Positions 42,231 to 50,838 of a DNA stretch of 64,000 nucleotides are shown piece by piece. The notes beneath the pieces were generated by a model. It had not been told where the DNA came from. It searched no databases and saw only the letters and a program-made list of their open reading frames with translations. This stretch comes from Aquitalea denitrificans. GTDB taxonomy: Bacteria; Pseudomonadota; Gammaproteobacteria; Burkholderiales; Chromobacteriaceae. Position 1 is the stretch's first letter; every line of letters begins with the position of its first letter. A program made the translations under genes and the position numbers. The stretch is from assembly GCF_009856625.1 (NCBI RefSeq), contig NZ_CP047241.1, positions 1,488,001 to 1,552,000 on the forward strand. The letters run 5' to 3'.

Positions 42231-44017
42231 GCCGTGGCTTGTGCCTGCACGGTTTGCCTCTGGTGCGGCGTGGCGTGCAGGCGGCGCGCGATGGTCACGC
42301 TGAAAATGCCCCATTCGTCGATGCGCTGGCAGATTTTCTCGAAACCCGCCGCGGCAACCAGTTGATCCATCTCTTCTTGGGTGCGGCGTCGCATCACCCA
42401 GTCGCTGCCGCCGCGATGGCTGGTGAGCGTGCGGGCAATCATCTCCAGTTGGGGATGCCAGGGTTGATTGGTGTAGACGAGATAGCCGCCTGCCGGCACG
42501 GCGGCGGCTAGACCAGCCAGCGAGTCGCGAATGCCGGCGTTGCCGGGAAACAGTTCATACAGGCCGGAGACAATGGCCAGCGTGGGGCGTGGCTGTAGTG
42601 CGGCGAGATCGGCCCCGTCGAAGGCATCGCCCTGATCGAAGCGTGCTTTGCCTTGCAAGCCGCGTTGCGCGATCAGCTTGCGTCCGGCTGTGACGTTGAT
42701 GTCGCTGTAGTCGCGCAGTTGCAGGTGTTCGACGCGGTCGGCGTCGCCGGAGAGTGCATCCAGCACGTAGCGGCCATGGCCGGCGGCGATGTCCACCAGC
42801 CGCACCGGCATGCCGGCTTGCTCCAATTGCGAGACGGCCAGCGAGATCAGCTCCTGCAGGTGCAGTTTGCGCTGGCGGATGCCGCGCCAGCCAATGCTGT
42901 CCAGATAGACGCGGTCGCCCAGCCGGCCTAGCGGCGTGATGCCGGAGGCTTGGTTGCGGTAAACGTAGTCCAGCGTGCTGCCGGAATCGAAACCGGTTTG
43001 CCAGCCTAGCCGGATGCCGTCGGACAGCCGGCCCAGCGTAGCCAGCGTCAGGCGGGTGAGGGCGAAGTTCCAGCGCTTGGGCGACAGGGCGGGCAGCGGC
43101 TGTTGCAGGTGATTGAATTCCTGGGCAGTGTAGCCGTGCTGGTCGGCTGCCAGCAGCGAGGGTCTGGCTACGCCGGCTTCCACGCGCTGGATGAAAGCGC
43201 GCATCTTGTCGAAGGCCAGTGCGCGGTCGCGCTCGCCCAGTGTGTCGTGATAGAAACCGGGCAGCTCGTGGCGCTCCTTGCACTGGCTGCCCAGATTCTG
43301 GAAAAAGGTTTCCTGCGGGGCCTTGTGTACGACGAAATCCGCGCCGGAGATCAGCAACTGCGTCGGCACGGTAATGGCACCGGCGTCGGCGATGATGCGC
43401 TCGGCGGTGTCGTAAAGGGCCAGCAGGATGTTGGCCGAGATGGGCCGGGTGATCAGCGGGTCGCTGTTGTAGGAGGCGATGCGCTCTGCATCGTGGGTCA
43501 GGAACTTGGCCTTCACATAGGAATTGACGAAGAAATTGCCGCGCAGCTTGTGCATCAGGCGCAGGCTGGGGCGAGCGAAAGGCACGTACAGCTTTACCTT
43601 GAAGGCCGGCGAAGCCAGGATCAGCGCGCGCAGGCGCGGCGCGTAATCATGCACCCAGCTTGCCGCCAGTACCGCGCCCACGCTTTGCGCAATGACGATC
43701 AACTGGTCAATCCGCACGCCGTGCTCCGCTTGCAGATGACGGACAAACTCTTCCAGATCACGAATCGTGGTACCGATGCTGGGACTGAAGCCGCGCGGTC
43801 CGTCGTTGCGGCCGTGGCCGCGTGCATCCCAGGCGAATACCGGTGTATCTGCTAGGTCAAGTTCGTCCACCACATGCTGTAAGCGACCGGAGTGCTCGTG
43901 GCCGCGATGCAATAGCAGGATGGCGCGCTGTGCCGGCGTGGTGATGGCTGGCCAGTGGCGGTAGAACAGCGCTTGTCCATCGAAACTGGTGAAGCGGGAT
44001 TCCAGGGCTTGTCGCAT
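42227..44017 (-). CDS. ynbC: Alpha/beta hydrolase-methyltransferase fusion (YnbC-like)
   Basis: The 596-residue cytosolic protein has two domains. Residues 1-290 form an alpha/beta hydrolase like monoacylglycerol lipases (HRGHEHSGR, WDARGHGRNDGPRG, nucleophile VIAQSVGAVLAA, catalytic-His region GFYHDTLGE). Residues 320-585 resemble a class I SAM-dependent methyltransferase (VDIAAGHGRYVLDAL, then LRDYSDINV). E. coli YnbC has the same fusion. It is 24 bp after plsC and overlaps ynbD by 4 bp. Substrates are unknown; lysophospholipid or glycerolipid chemistry is a reasonable guess from the operon. Confidence 0.82.
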   Translation of the reverse strand: MRQALESRFTSFDGQALFYRHWPAITTPAQRAILLLHRGHEHSGRLQHVVDELDLADTPVFAWDARGHGRNDGPRGFSPSIGTTIRDLEEFVRHLQAEHGVRIDQLIVIAQSVGAVLAASWVHDYAPRLRALILASPAFKVKLYVPFARPSLRLMHKLRGNFFVNSYVKAKFLTHDAERIASYNSDPLITRPISANILLALYDTAERIIADAGAITVPTQLLISGADFVVHKAPQETFFQNLGSQCKERHELPGFYHDTLGERDRALAFDKMRAFIQRVEAGVARPSLLAADQHGYTAQEFNHLQQPLPALSPKRWNFALTRLTLATLGRLSDGIRLGWQTGFDSGSTLDYVYRNQASGITPLGRLGDRVYLDSIGWRGIRQRKLHLQELISLAVSQLEQAGMPVRLVDIAAGHGRYVLDALSGDADRVEHLQLRDYSDINVTAGRKLIAQRGLQGKARFDQGDAFDGADLAALQPRPTLAIVSGLYELFPGNAGIRDSLAGLAAAVPAGGYLVYTNQPWHPQLEMIARTLTSHRGGSDWVMRRRTQEEMDQLVAAAGFEKICQRIDEWGIFSVTIARRLHATPHQRQTVQAQATA

Positions 44018-44041
44018 GGCAGAGACCTTTCAGTTTTCTTG

Positions 44042-44695
44042 TCAGTGGCTGTCCGGGCCAGGTTCGGCGGGCAGGGTTTTTTGTTTTAACTGCAAAAAAG
44101 TGTCACGAATGTGTGCGCGGAAGCTGTCTTTGTTCTCTTGCCAGCACAGGGAGCGTCCTATGGCGACATCGACAAAGAAGGGGACCGGCAGCCACTGACC
44201 ACGGCCCATCGCCCGGCCCAGGCCGTGCAGGTACACCGGCGCGACCGGGATGTCGGGGAAATCACGTAGCAGGTACCAGATGCCGGATTTGATTTCAGAC
44301 AGCGCTTCTGGCTCACCACGCGTGCCTTCGGGAAACAGCACCAGAATCTCGCCCGCTTCCAGTGCCTGCCGGCAGCCGGCCAGTGGGTCACGGCCAGCGC
44401 CCACGCCGCCGCGCACCACCGGGATGATGCCCACCACATTGGTGGCGAACCAGGCCATCCAGCGGTTTTTCAGAAAGTAATCCGCGGCGGCGGCGGGGCG
44501 CACGCGCGGGATCAGCCCCAAGGGAAACAGGCTGTAGAGCGCCAGAATGTCCAGGTGGCTGTTGTGGTTGGCAATGACGATGGCAGGGCCGGCGGTGGGC
44601 AGCCGTTCCTGATGCCGTACTGTCATCCCTAGCCACAGGCGCACCACCGGGCGTGCCAGCAGCATGACAAAGAGAATACGCAGCAGCTTGTTCAT
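44042..44695 (-). CDS. 1-acyl-glycerol-3-phosphate acyltransferase-like (PlsC family)
   Basis: The 217-residue membrane-bound acyltransferase has the HX4D catalytic motif (NHNSHLD) and the glycerol-phosphate-binding FPEGTR. It would make phosphatidic acid from lysophosphatidic acid, or acylate a similar lysolipid. It starts at 44695, just after the CdsA-like gene; a longer frame overlapping that gene is not supported. This gene is an addition to the E. coli ynbABCD set and supports a dedicated lipid route. Confidence 0.88.
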   Translation of the reverse strand: MNKLLRILFVMLLARPVVRLWLGMTVRHQERLPTAGPAIVIANHNSHLDILALYSLFPLGLIPRVRPAAAADYFLKNRWMAWFATNVVGIIPVVRGGVGAGRDPLAGCRQALEAGEILVLFPEGTRGEPEALSEIKSGIWYLLRDFPDIPVAPVYLHGLGRAMGRGQWLPVPFFVDVAIGRSLCWQENKDSFRAHIRDTFLQLKQKTLPAEPGPDSH

Positions 44696-44702
44696 AAGGC
44701 GC

Positions 44703-45650
44703 TTAGAAGTACAGGTAGTGTACGTAGTGGAAAAACAGCGGTGCGGTATAAGTGAGCGAGTCCAGGCGGTCCAGAATGCCGCCGTGGCCCGGCAGTAGAC
44801 GACCGGAATCCTTGACGCCGATGTCACGCTTCACCGCTGAAATCACGATGTCACCGATAAAACCCATGGAACCGATCAGCAAACCTGCCAGTGCGGCATG
44901 CTGCGGACTGAACGGTGTGAGCAGGGGGCCGAGCAGCCAGCCGAGCAGGCCGGTGGTCAGTACGCCGCCAAGCAGCCCTGCCAGGGTCTTGTTGGGTGAT
45001 ACCTTGGGGGCAATCTTGCGTTTGCCAAAGGACTTGCCCCACAGGTACTGCGCCACATCGTTCAACTGGGTCAGTGCCACCAGGTAAAACAGCATCATCG
45101 CCCCCTGCGCCGGTACGCCGATGCCGGTCAGTTGCGGCAGGGTCAGCACCGCCGCCATATGGCTCAGACAGAACACGCTGATCATCAGGCCCCATTGCAG
45201 CGAGGCCGCCGCTTTAAGAAAGCCCTGCGTCTCGCCAATCAGCACCATGCGCATGGGCACAAACAGGAAGATGTAAACCGGGATGAAAATGATGAACATG
45301 CCGTACCAGTGAATACCCAGCCAGTAGTACTGCAGCGGAATGCTCAGATAGGCCCAGAACAGCACCACGTGGTCTGCGGTGCGCGTGGCGCACAGCGTCA
45401 GGTATTCCTTGAGCGCCAGGAAGCTGATCAGCGCAAATACCACCAGCGCCAGCGGGACGCTGCCCAGCAGGGTGAGCGAGAAGCAGCCGACAATCCACCA
45501 CCAGGTCTTGATCCGCAGTTTCAGTTCCAGCCAGTTTTTTTCCGGCTTGCGCGCTTCCAGCAGGCGGATGGCAACGCTGGCCAGCACCAGCAGGACAAAG
45601 ACACCGCCCAGCGCCCACAGGAGCGGTGGCGGCAACAGCAACTTAAACAT
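44703..45650 (-). CDS. ynbB: Phosphatidate cytidylyltransferase (CdsA/YnbB-like)
   Basis: The enzyme makes CDP-diacylglycerol from CTP and phosphatidic acid. The 315-residue protein has about eight membrane helices and the family signature near the C-terminus (SMGFIGDIVISAVKRDIGVKD, then LLPGHGGILDRLDSL). A housekeeping cdsA should exist elsewhere, so this is a second, pathway-specific copy, like YnbB. Its start overlaps the end of ynbA by 8 bp. Confidence 0.9.
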   Translation of the reverse strand: MFKLLLPPPLLWALGGVFVLLVLASVAIRLLEARKPEKNWLELKLRIKTWWWIVGCFSLTLLGSVPLALVVFALISFLALKEYLTLCATRTADHVVLFWAYLSIPLQYYWLGIHWYGMFIIFIPVYIFLFVPMRMVLIGETQGFLKAAASLQWGLMISVFCLSHMAAVLTLPQLTGIGVPAQGAMMLFYLVALTQLNDVAQYLWGKSFGKRKIAPKVSPNKTLAGLLGGVLTTGLLGWLLGPLLTPFSPQHAALAGLLIGSMGFIGDIVISAVKRDIGVKDSGRLLPGHGGILDRLDSLTYTAPLFFHYVHYLYF

Positions 45651-46251
45651 GGCGGCTTTCTTTCAGAATGGCGCGGGCGCGGTTGAATACAGTCAGCAAC
45701 ATCAGGAGTGCGGTGAGGCCGAACAGCCAGTCAGCGTAAGCGGCGGTGGTGGGCATCAAGCCCACCAGCAGTGCGAAGGCGCCATACCAGAAGGCGCGGT
45801 CGCTCTTGCCCATCGGCCCGTCGTAACGGCGTGTCGCGCCAAGCGCGGGCCCGAGCACGCCGATGAATTCGGTCAGCAGCGCCAGCAGTACGGCCAGCAC
45901 CACCAGCGCGGGATGCGTGCTCAGTACGGCAAAGGGGAGATAAAGTGCGGCGTCGGATACTACATCGCCCACTTCGTTAAGAATGCCGCCAAGACGTGAT
46001 TGCTGGCCAAATTCACGCGCCAGCATGCCGTCGATGGCGTTCAGTGCCATGCGTAGGAACAGAAACAAGGGCAGCAGCAGCCAGGCCAGTGGCCGGGAGG
46101 AATCCAGCCATAGCCAGAGGCCGTAAGCGATGGAGCCCAGCATGGCGGTCAGTGTGACCTGATTGGCAGTGACGCCGCTACGGACCAGGGATTTCAACAG
46201 CGGACGCAGCAAGTTTTGAAAGCGGGATTTGAGATCGTAAATACTTGGCAT
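45643..46251 (-). CDS. ynbA: CDP-alcohol phosphatidyltransferase with variant motif (YnbA-like)
   Basis: This 202-residue membrane enzyme would use CDP-diacylglycerol and an alcohol to make a phospholipid. The family motif DxxDGxxAR-x8-GxxxDxxxD is recognisable (DGMLAREF...GDVVSD) but reads NxxDG...GxxxNxxxD: two of the four metal-ligand aspartates are Asn. The second and fourth Asp remain. It is the first gene of the operon, starting at 46251; a longer frame to 46344 is not supported. Confidence 0.85.
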   Translation of the reverse strand: MPSIYDLKSRFQNLLRPLLKSLVRSGVTANQVTLTAMLGSIAYGLWLWLDSSRPLAWLLLPLFLFLRMALNAIDGMLAREFGQQSRLGGILNEVGDVVSDAALYLPFAVLSTHPALVVLAVLLALLTEFIGVLGPALGATRRYDGPMGKSDRAFWYGAFALLVGLMPTTAAYADWLFGLTALLMLLTVFNRARAILKESRHV

Positions 46252-46596
46252 GGAAGGTTGGCCGAAGCAGCAAGCTGCCCGGCGCGCAGCAAAATGAAGA
46301 AATGATGACAAACAGATTTTGACAGTCGCAGCCAGCAGGGGCAAATGGTCGCGGTATTTTGCGGTTTTTACTTAGGCCCGACGGCGTGAGGCGGCAAGGC
46401 AAGGGCAGGGAATGTATTGGCACACCGGGCCAGCTTGCCCGGTGAGATCGCCACTGGTGTTATTGCACGGACGCGGGGCAGGAAGCGGGAGTGGGTTGCC
46501 TGCGTGCTGGCGGGCATGGTGCCAAATCATCCGGCGCGCAGACAAAGAAAAAGGGATGCCGCAGCATCCCTTGTTGTGCCTGAATGGCAGCCGTGA
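46252..46596. other. Divergence-free gap between ynbA and the parvulin operon
   Basis: The gap holds the terminator of the parvulin genes, an 8-bp inverted repeat (CACCGGGC / GCCCGGTG, 46423-46444) and the presumed ynb promoter region near 46260-46400, where no clear hexamers stand out. No gene is seen. Confidence 0.5.
46541..46572 (-). terminator. Rho-independent terminator of the yciB-parvulin operon
   Basis: A 9-bp perfect stem (AAGGGATGC / GCATCCCTT) with a 4-nt loop lies 25 bp after the last stop. On the minus strand the T-run TTTTTCTTT follows. Confidence 0.88.
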
Positions 46597-47379
46597 TTAC
46601 TGTTGAATCTTAGCCTGGGCTTTCAGGTCGCCGACATATTTCTCGATGCGGCCACCCATGATGCGCTGGGTCAGTTGCGGACGGGCATCATCCAGCGACG
46701 GTACATTGCGCTCGGTGCGGACATCGTCCAGCTTGATCACGTGCCAGCCAAACTGGGTTTTTACCGGCTTGGCGGTAACCTGGCCCTTGTTCAGCTTGGC
46801 CATGGCGTCGGAGAACTCAGGTACGAAAGTACCAGCTTCCTGCCAGCCCAGATCGCCACCGTTGCCCTTGCTGCCCGGGTCCTTGGACTTTTCCTTGGCC
46901 AGCAAGTCAAAGGCCTTGCCCTTGCGCAGTGCTTCGATCACGGCCTTGGCTTCGGCTTCGCTGCCAACCAGAATGTGGCGGGCGTGGTATTGCTTGGTTT
47001 CCGGTACGGAGGCCACCAGCTTGTCGTATTCAGCCTTCAGCTGATCGTCGGTTACCGGATTGGTTTTCTGGAAATCCTTGATCACACGGTTGGCCAGCGC
47101 CATGGCTTCCATGTTCTGCAGTTCGGCCTTGAAATCGGCAGTCTTGTCGATGCCTTTCTTGATGGCTTCCTGACGCAGGACTTCGGCAGTGATCAGTTGA
47201 TCCTTGACCATGTCCTTGGTCTTGTCATCGGCAGGCTGACCCTGTGCGGCCATCATCTGTACCACGGCGTCAATACGGGCCGGGGAAATTTCAGTGCCAT
47301 TCACGGACGGGCCTGCAGCAAAAACGGCGGCGGTGCTCAGAGCGGCCAGCAGGGCGCTTGCCAGCAAAGTCTTGCGCAT
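46597..47379 (-). CDS. Periplasmic parvulin-type peptidyl-prolyl isomerase
   Basis: This 260-residue precursor has a signal peptide (cleavage near VFAAG) and a SurA/PrsA-like N-terminal helical segment. A single parvulin domain follows (about residues 130-225: YHARHILVGSEAEAK, SKGNGGDLGWQEAGTFVPEF, TQFGWHVIKLDDVR). It helps fold exported or outer-membrane proteins. It is paralogous to the gene just upstream, a tandem duplication. It is last in the operon before the terminator. Confidence 0.92.
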   Translation of the reverse strand: MRKTLLASALLAALSTAAVFAAGPSVNGTEISPARIDAVVQMMAAQGQPADDKTKDMVKDQLITAEVLRQEAIKKGIDKTADFKAELQNMEAMALANRVIKDFQKTNPVTDDQLKAEYDKLVASVPETKQYHARHILVGSEAEAKAVIEALRKGKAFDLLAKEKSKDPGSKGNGGDLGWQEAGTFVPEFSDAMAKLNKGQVTAKPVKTQFGWHVIKLDDVRTERNVPSLDDARPQLTQRIMGGRIEKYVGDLKAQAKIQQ

Positions 47380-47412
47380 GATGTTGGTTCCTGTTGTTAC
47401 TGTGGTGTGGAG

Positions 47413-48201
47413 TTACTGGATTTTCGCCTTGCTGCGCAGATCGTCCACTGCCTTGGCAATGGCTTCTTCCTGCAGCTGGCGCTCGATTTGCGGTTTCACT
47501 TCAGCCAGCGGTGGCAGTTTGGCATCGCGGATATCTTCTACCTTGAACACGATCCAGCCCACGCGGGTCTGCATTGGCTTGCTGCTGTACTGCCCTTTTT
47601 TCAGATCTTTCAGCAGCTCGGCCAGTTGTGGTTCCATGCGTGCCAGGTTGCCCCAGCCCATGTCGCCACCATTTTGCTTGGCGACCGGGTCCAGCGAGCG
47701 CGCCTTGGCCAGGTCTTCAAACTTGGCACCCTTTTTCAGGCTGTCGATGATCTTGAGAGCATCAGCTTCGCTGCCAACGGTAATCTGGCGGGCGTGCACG
47801 TCTTTGGTGCCGGCAAATTTGCTTTGGGTCTGGCTGTAACGCTCTTGCAGCTGGGCATCGCTGATCGGCATGTTTTTCAGCAGATCGGCAAACAGCGCTT
47901 CGCGCAGCATGTCCTGACGCACTTCTTCCATGCGTTTGACGAAGGCCGGCTGCTGATCCAGCTTGCGGCTCTGGGCTTCCTGCAGGATGACTTCACGGTT
48001 GATCAGGGTGTCCTTGACCTGCTGGCGCAGCGCCGGGGAGTCCTGCACATTGCCGTTGCCGTTTTGCACGACGATGGCAACTGCATTGTCCAGATCGGTC
48101 TTGTCAATGGACTTGCCATTGACCATGGCAATGGATTCGGCCATGGCCGGGATGCTGATGGAGGCAGCCAGCAGCAGGGCGGCAATATTGGTCTTTTTCA
48201 T
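47413..48201 (-). CDS. Periplasmic parvulin-type peptidyl-prolyl isomerase (second copy)
   Basis: This 262-residue precursor has a signal peptide (IPAMAES) and the same layout as its downstream paralogue: a helical chaperone part, then a parvulin domain with VHARQITVGSEADA, KQNGGDMGWGNLARMEP and TRVGWIVFKVEDIR. In the parvulin core, HARQI replaces the more common HARHI, losing one of the usual histidines, so isomerase activity may be weaker and chaperone function dominant. It is 18 bp downstream of bolA. Confidence 0.9.
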   Translation of the reverse strand: MKKTNIAALLLAASISIPAMAESIAMVNGKSIDKTDLDNAVAIVVQNGNGNVQDSPALRQQVKDTLINREVILQEAQSRKLDQQPAFVKRMEEVRQDMLREALFADLLKNMPISDAQLQERYSQTQSKFAGTKDVHARQITVGSEADALKIIDSLKKGAKFEDLAKARSLDPVAKQNGGDMGWGNLARMEPQLAELLKDLKKGQYSSKPMQTRVGWIVFKVEDIRDAKLPPLAEVKPQIERQLQEEAIAKAVDDLRSKAKIQ

Positions 48202-48219
48202 TGGCGATTCTTCCTCGGG

Positions 48220-48486
48220 TCAAAGTTCTTCGGGTGTCAGTGCGCGGATGGCCAGCGCATGCACCCTGGTTTTCATCAGATCGCCCAACGTGGCATACAC
48301 CAGACGGTGGCGCGCCACGCTGTTCAGGCCGGCAAAGCGGCTGGAGACAATCAGGACATCGAAATGGCCGCCACCAGAACGCGCACCGGCATGGCCGGCA
48401 TGTGCGTCACTGTCATCATGGATTTCCAGATGCTCCGGTGCCAGTGCCTGCAGGGCAGCCTGCAGCAGGGCGACGGTATCGCTCAT
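48220..48486 (-). CDS. BolA family protein
   Basis: This is an 88-residue BolA-like protein. Such proteins bind monothiol glutaredoxins through a shared 2Fe-2S cluster and take part in iron handling. Visible family features are an N-terminal LQAALQALAPEHLEIHDDSD, an HFDVLIVSSRFAGLNSVARHR core and an invariant HALAIRALTPEE near the end. It overlaps yciI by 4 bp in the yciB-yciI-bolA order common in betaproteobacteria. Confidence 0.9.
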   Translation of the reverse strand: MSDTVALLQAALQALAPEHLEIHDDSDAHAGHAGARSGGGHFDVLIVSSRFAGLNSVARHRLVYATLGDLMKTRVHALAIRALTPEEL

Positions 48487-48785
48487 GCCGGGAATACCTT
48501 GCGGAAGGGCTTCACCTCCACCGCTGCGTAAACGCCGGCGGCTACATAGGGGTCGGCATCTGCCCAGTTGCGGGCTTCTTCCAGGCTGGCAAATTCGGCC
48601 ACGATAAGGCTGCCGGTAAAACCGGCACTACCCGGATCCACGCTGTCGATGGCCGGGCAGGGGCCGGCCAGCAGCAGACGGCCCTGCTCCTGCAGGGCAG
48701 AAAGGCGGGCCAGATGTTCCGGACGGGCGGCAAGACGTTTGTCCAGGGAGCCGGGGTGGTCCTGGCCACTGATGATATACAGCAT
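48483..48785 (-). CDS. yciI: YciI family protein
   Basis: The 100-residue protein has a ferredoxin-like fold. The family has a conserved His-Asp pair: RPEHLARL and DADPYVAAGVY are the usual segments. Its biochemical role is not settled. It is linked to yciB (stop and start share a base) and bolA (4-bp overlap). Confidence 0.9.
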   Translation of the reverse strand: MLYIISGQDHPGSLDKRLAARPEHLARLSALQEQGRLLLAGPCPAIDSVDPGSAGFTGSLIVAEFASLEEARNWADADPYVAAGVYAAVEVKPFRKVFPA

Positions 48786-49318
48786 TATTTCTTTTCCTCG
48801 ATGTACTTGGACAGGAACAGGCTCTGTGCCACCACGAACACCAGCATCAGGCCCAGACTGCCAAACAGTTTGAAGCTCAGCCAGATTTCGCGACTGAAAT
48901 TGAAGGCCACATACAGGTTGAGTGCCCCCATGCAGGCAAAGAACAGCGCCCAGGCATAGGCCAGCTTGCGCCAGATGAGGAGTGGCAGCTGGATTTGCTC
49001 TCCCATCAGCAGTTTCAGGCCGTTTTTGCCCATCAGGTCGCTGACCAGCAGCGCAATGGCCATCAACCAGTACAGCACAGTGAATTTCCAGATGATGAAC
49101 AGGTCATTGTGCGAAATCACGGTAGCCGCACCCAGTACCACGCTGAGGACCAGGTTGATCCATTGCATGGCGTCCACCTTGCGGTGCTTGAACCAGGTCC
49201 AGGCAAACAGCAGGGCAGTAGCCGCCACCAGAACCTTGGTGGCCAGGAACATGTCGTGGGTGATCAGGTAACTGCCGAAAAACAGGGCTACCGGAAGGAA
49301 GTCGGATAAGAATTTCAT
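48785..49318 (-). CDS. yciB: Inner membrane protein YciB (septation protein A)
   Basis: The 177-residue protein has five or so transmembrane helices. It belongs to the YciB/IspZ family, which is involved in envelope maintenance and cell division. It opens MKFLSDFLPVALFFGSYLI and contains NGLKLLMGEQIQLP, both typical. The start at 49318 fits the family; the ORF could extend to 49354 without support. It is the first gene of the operon yciB-yciI-bolA-two parvulins. Confidence 0.93.
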   Translation of the reverse strand: MKFLSDFLPVALFFGSYLITHDMFLATKVLVAATALLFAWTWFKHRKVDAMQWINLVLSVVLGAATVISHNDLFIIWKFTVLYWLMAIALLVSDLMGKNGLKLLMGEQIQLPLLIWRKLAYAWALFFACMGALNLYVAFNFSREIWLSFKLFGSLGLMLVFVVAQSLFLSKYIEEKK

Positions 49319-49386
49319 GCGGCTGATTATGGGGGCAGCCTGCCTGTTATACAAGACAGGACAAGGCTGCTGTCATGACGTAAGTG

Positions 49387-50328
49387 TTAACGATTGCTTT
49401 GCTTGACCACGCTGAGCGCGGTGGCAACCAGGGAACTGACATCGGCTACATTGGCCGGCAGGATGACGGTATTGTTCTGCTTGGCTAACTGGGCAAAGGC
49501 AGCGACGTATTGCTCGGCCACTTTCAGGTTGACTGCCTCGATACCGCCATCCACTTTTACTGCCTCGGCCACACGGCGCACGGCATCGGCGGTGGCATCA
49601 GCCACCAGGCGCAGCGCCTCGGCTTCGCCCTGGGCCTTGTTGATGGCAGCCTGTTTGTTACCTTCCGAGTTGTTGATGGTGGCCTGCATTTCGCCCTGCG
49701 ATTTCTGGATGGCCGCTTCACGCGCACCGTTGGCCAGATTGATCTGTTCCATCTTCACCCCTTCGGACTGGGCGATGCGGGCACGCTTTTCGCGCTCGGC
49801 GGTAATCTGCGCCTGCATGGAGTGCAGGATGTCCTGTGGTGGCACCAGGTCCTTGATTTCATAGCGCAGCACCTTCACGCCCCAGTTGATGGCGGCTTCA
49901 TCCAGCGAGGCCACCACGATCTGGTTGATTTCATCACGCTCTTCGAAGGTCTTGTCCAGCTCCATCTTGCCGATGACCGAGCGCAGGGTGGTTTGCGACA
50001 GCTGGGTGATGGCCAGCAGGTAGTCGCTGGTGCCATAGGAAGCACGCTGCGGGTCGGTTACCTGGAAGTACAGAATGCCGTCCACCTTCAGCTGGGTGTT
50101 GTCGCGGGTGATGCAGATCTGGCTGGGTACATCCAGCGGTATTTCCTTCAGGCTGTGCTTGTAGGCGAGGCGGTCGACAAAGGGAATCAGGATGTTCAGG
50201 CCCGGCGTCAGCGTGGCGTGATAGCGGCCCAAGCGCTCGACAATGTAGGCATGCTGCTGCGGAACCACCTTGACCGCCTTGATGATGAACACCATCACGG
50301 CAATGAACAGGACGATGACGAATTCCAT
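49387..50328 (-). CDS. qmcA: SPFH/Band 7 membrane protein (QmcA/stomatin-like)
   Basis: The 313-residue protein has one N-terminal membrane helix (MEFVIVLFIAVMVFIIKAV), a Band 7 domain (VERLGRYHATLTPGLNILIP, TLRSVIGKMELDKTFEERDE) and a long Ala/Glu/Gln coiled coil that drives oligomerisation. Members form ring-like cages around membrane proteases. It is coupled to an NfeD protein upstream, a standard pair. The start at 50328 fits the family; a longer frame has no support. Confidence 0.93.
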   Translation of the reverse strand: MEFVIVLFIAVMVFIIKAVKVVPQQHAYIVERLGRYHATLTPGLNILIPFVDRLAYKHSLKEIPLDVPSQICITRDNTQLKVDGILYFQVTDPQRASYGTSDYLLAITQLSQTTLRSVIGKMELDKTFEERDEINQIVVASLDEAAINWGVKVLRYEIKDLVPPQDILHSMQAQITAEREKRARIAQSEGVKMEQINLANGAREAAIQKSQGEMQATINNSEGNKQAAINKAQGEAEALRLVADATADAVRRVAEAVKVDGGIEAVNLKVAEQYVAAFAQLAKQNNTVILPANVADVSSLVATALSVVKQSNR

Positions 50329-50330
50329 GG

Positions 50331-50771
50331 TTATCTTGTTTCCGTATGGGTGGAAGAAAGTAGTAGCACGTTTCCGTCGCGGCCAGTGATATGGGCTGTT
50401 TCCCCGACATGCCAGGGACCGTGGCCGGCAAGACGGGCCTGCCACTCGGTACCGCGATAGTGGACACGGGCCATGCCCTCGTCCTGCAAGGCGATGATGC
50501 GCACCGGCTGGCCGATGTCCGGATCGTTATCATTGCGGGCGGTGTCACCGTTGCCGGCGGCCCGGCGGCTACGCCAGCGGGCAACACCGGTTACTCCGGC
50601 AATGCCGCTCAGGCTGGCCAGCCACCAGCTGGTGGCTTCGTCTGCCCCCAGCAAGCTGGCAACACCACCTACTGCCAGTGCCAATGCCAGCATCAGCAGG
50701 TAAAAAGTGCCGGTCATGAATTCAGTCACCAGCGCCAGCAAGGCAGCGATCAACCACATGGTATGAGTCAA
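50331..50771 (-). CDS. NfeD-family membrane protein
   Basis: The 146-residue protein has two to three N-terminal helices (about residues 5-75) and a C-terminal OB-fold (VRIIALQDEGMARVHYRGTEW, HITGRDGNVLLL). NfeD proteins pair with stomatin-like proteins such as its neighbour, 2 bp downstream. The ATG at 50771 or a second at 50759 (MWLIAALLALV) may be used. This short type lacks the ClpP-like protease domain. Confidence 0.9.
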   Translation of the reverse strand: MTHTMWLIAALLALVTEFMTGTFYLLMLALALAVGGVASLLGADEATSWWLASLSGIAGVTGVARWRSRRAAGNGDTARNDNDPDIGQPVRIIALQDEGMARVHYRGTEWQARLAGHGPWHVGETAHITGRDGNVLLLSSTHTETR

Positions 50772-50838
50772 GGTTAAACAGCTTTCATGACGAAAGATTA
50801 GGCATTCTCATGCCGAAACCGACCGCTGACAACTGCTT

